The position numbers were made by a program, and so were the translations under genes. A stretch of DNA of 38,160 nucleotides. Source: Puia dinghuensis (lineage in GTDB: Bacteria; Bacteroidota; Bacteroidia; Chitinophagales; Chitinophagaceae). Location: assembly GCA_026225275.1 (NCBI GenBank), contig JAMFSL010000028.1, forward strand, positions 1 through 38,160, given 5' to 3'. Below are positions 37,581 to 38,160 of this stretch, in pieces. Each line of letters starts with the position of its first letter. The first letter of the stretch is position 1. The notes below the pieces were generated by a model. That model had not been told where the DNA came from and did not search any database. It saw only the letters and a list, made by a program, of their open reading frames with translations.

Positions 37581-37844
37581 ATGTACGTTATACTGGTTTA
37601 CGATATAGAAGAAAAACGGGTAGGAAAAATGCTAAAGCTCTGCCGACAGTATTTAAACTGGATACAAAACAGTGTGTTTGAAGGAGAACTGACGGAAGTA
37701 AAATTGAAAGAATTACTTCATAAAGCCAAAAGCATTATGGATGTCAACAAAGACAGCATCATTATATTTAGCAGCCGCCAGGAAAAATGGCTGGAAAAGC
37801 AAGTTCTAGGCAAAGAAAAGAATGAGCTGGACAATATCCTATAG
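37581..37844 (+). CDS. cas2: Cas2 adaptation protein
   Basis: The 87-residue ferredoxin-fold protein forms the Cas1-Cas2 integration complex. It begins MYVILVYDIEEKRVGKMLKL with the conserved Asp8 of VYDI and continues with LNWIQNSVFEGELTEVKLKEL, as is usual for Cas2 of I-B type. It starts 18 bp after the cas1 stop and is the last gene before the leader and array. Confidence 0.95.
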   Translation: MYVILVYDIEEKRVGKMLKLCRQYLNWIQNSVFEGELTEVKLKELLHKAKSIMDVNKDSIIIFSSRQEKWLEKQVLGKEKNELDNIL

Positions 37845-38070
37845 TTAGTCATTGGCCACATCCTATCGTCGAAGTAGTTATTTGGGCGCTAAAAATCACT
37901 AAGTTCTTTGACATATTGGAACAAGTCATTGAAAATGAATGAAAAATAGGAGTTGTCGATGTACGGGGTATATTGTATGATTGTGCATCGACGACTATTT
38001 TTGAATAAAATCAACATTTTCCCCGTTACAAAGCCTTTAAAACAGGCATTTCTTATAGCCGACCAGACGG
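37845..38070 (+). promoter_or_regulatory. CRISPR leader with probable array promoter
   Basis: This AT-rich non-coding 226 bp separates cas2 from the first repeat. TTGACA at 37908-37913 is followed after 17 bp by GAAAAT at 37931-37936, resembling a sigma-70-like promoter. A terminator-like hairpin (37951-38002) lies downstream of it. The minus-strand frame across this region is not a gene. Confidence 0.6.
37951..38002 (+). terminator. Long hairpin with T-run inside the leader
   Basis: The 13-bp stem (37951-37963 with 37984-37996, two G-T wobbles) carries a 20-nt loop and is followed by A then T5. It has the form of an intrinsic terminator, probably for the cas transcript, but it would also intercept a transcript starting at the TTGACA promoter. 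Confidence 0.55.
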
Positions 38071-38160
38071 CCTGTAATCGTACCATAGAGGAATTGAAAT
38101 GATTCAGGCTGTCCACTGCTTGTATTAAGCTGCTGACCTGTAATCGTACCATAGAGGAAT
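38071..38160 (+). CRISPR. Start of a CRISPR array (30-bp repeat, cut by window end)
   Basis: Repeat 1 is 38071-38100, spacer 1 is 38101-38136 (36 bp) and repeat 2 begins at 38137, with only 24 bases in the window, all matching repeat 1. The repeat contains AATCGTACCATAGAGG and ends in ATTGAAAT, as in Bacteroidota subtype I-B repeats. It is leader-proximal, directly downstream of cas2, so spacer 1 should be the newest. The number of further units is unknown. Confidence 0.93.

Noticed and set aside
30217-37844. Assignment of the locus to subtype I-C from gene order
   Set aside because: A cas6 gene is present, and Cas1 and the repeat are I-B-like; I-C normally lacks cas6.
37889-38152. 87-codon minus-strand frame over the leader and array
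   Set aside because: It runs through CRISPR repeats and the leader and encodes a repeated peptide from the repeats.

Overview
The window comes from a Bacteroidota chromosome, most likely family Chitinophagaceae. This is inferred from a SusC/SusD pair, TAnnTTTG-type promoters with TTTG about 20 bp upstream (clearest before rpsT), several lipoproteins and a glycine-rich RRM protein. No taxonomic marker was compared, so the family is an inference.

Positions 1-29007 are ordinary chromosome with fairly high GC. In order they hold: the end of a KdsC-like phosphatase; a giant TraB-domain protein (-); queA; a secreted esterase; a carboxypeptidase-regulatory-domain protein (-); aspartokinase (-); an Ldh-type dehydrogenase (-); a lipoprotein sugar isomerase (-); susC and susD; ssb (-); mnmA; a lipoprotein; an RNA m5C methyltransferase (-); the 2-oxoglutarate dehydrogenase genes sucB and sucA (-); rpsT; an M14 carboxypeptidase; an RRM/glycine-rich protein (-); a quinone-oxidoreductase-like protein; and a small hypothetical protein. 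Several intrinsic terminators and promoters are clear.

At about 29010 the sequence becomes visibly AT-richer and enters an accessory region. It opens with a 20-bp palindrome and two decayed genes: an AAA/DUF4143 ATPase remnant and a frameshifted cas6 of a different lineage. A tRNA-like sequence with a 15-bp tandem duplication in its anticodon arm follows. It abuts a degenerate copy of the CRISPR repeat (21 of 30 positions by hand alignment) lying just upstream of the intact cas operon.

The operon runs cas6-cas5-cas3-cas8-cas7-cas4-cas1-cas2, then a 226-bp leader with a terminator-like hairpin, then the start of a CRISPR array with a 30-bp repeat and a 36-bp first spacer, cut by the window end. 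Cas1 and the repeat look like subtype I-B, but cas3 sits between cas5 and cas8, and Cas8 and Cas7 are divergent.

The most interesting part is 30010-30216. A tRNA-like or minigene element followed by a crRNA-like degenerate repeat, immediately upstream of cas6, has the layout expected of a CreTA- or CreR-type RNA module that guards or autoregulates the Cas operon. This is inference. The simpler alternative is debris: a tRNA attachment site plus a fossil repeat.
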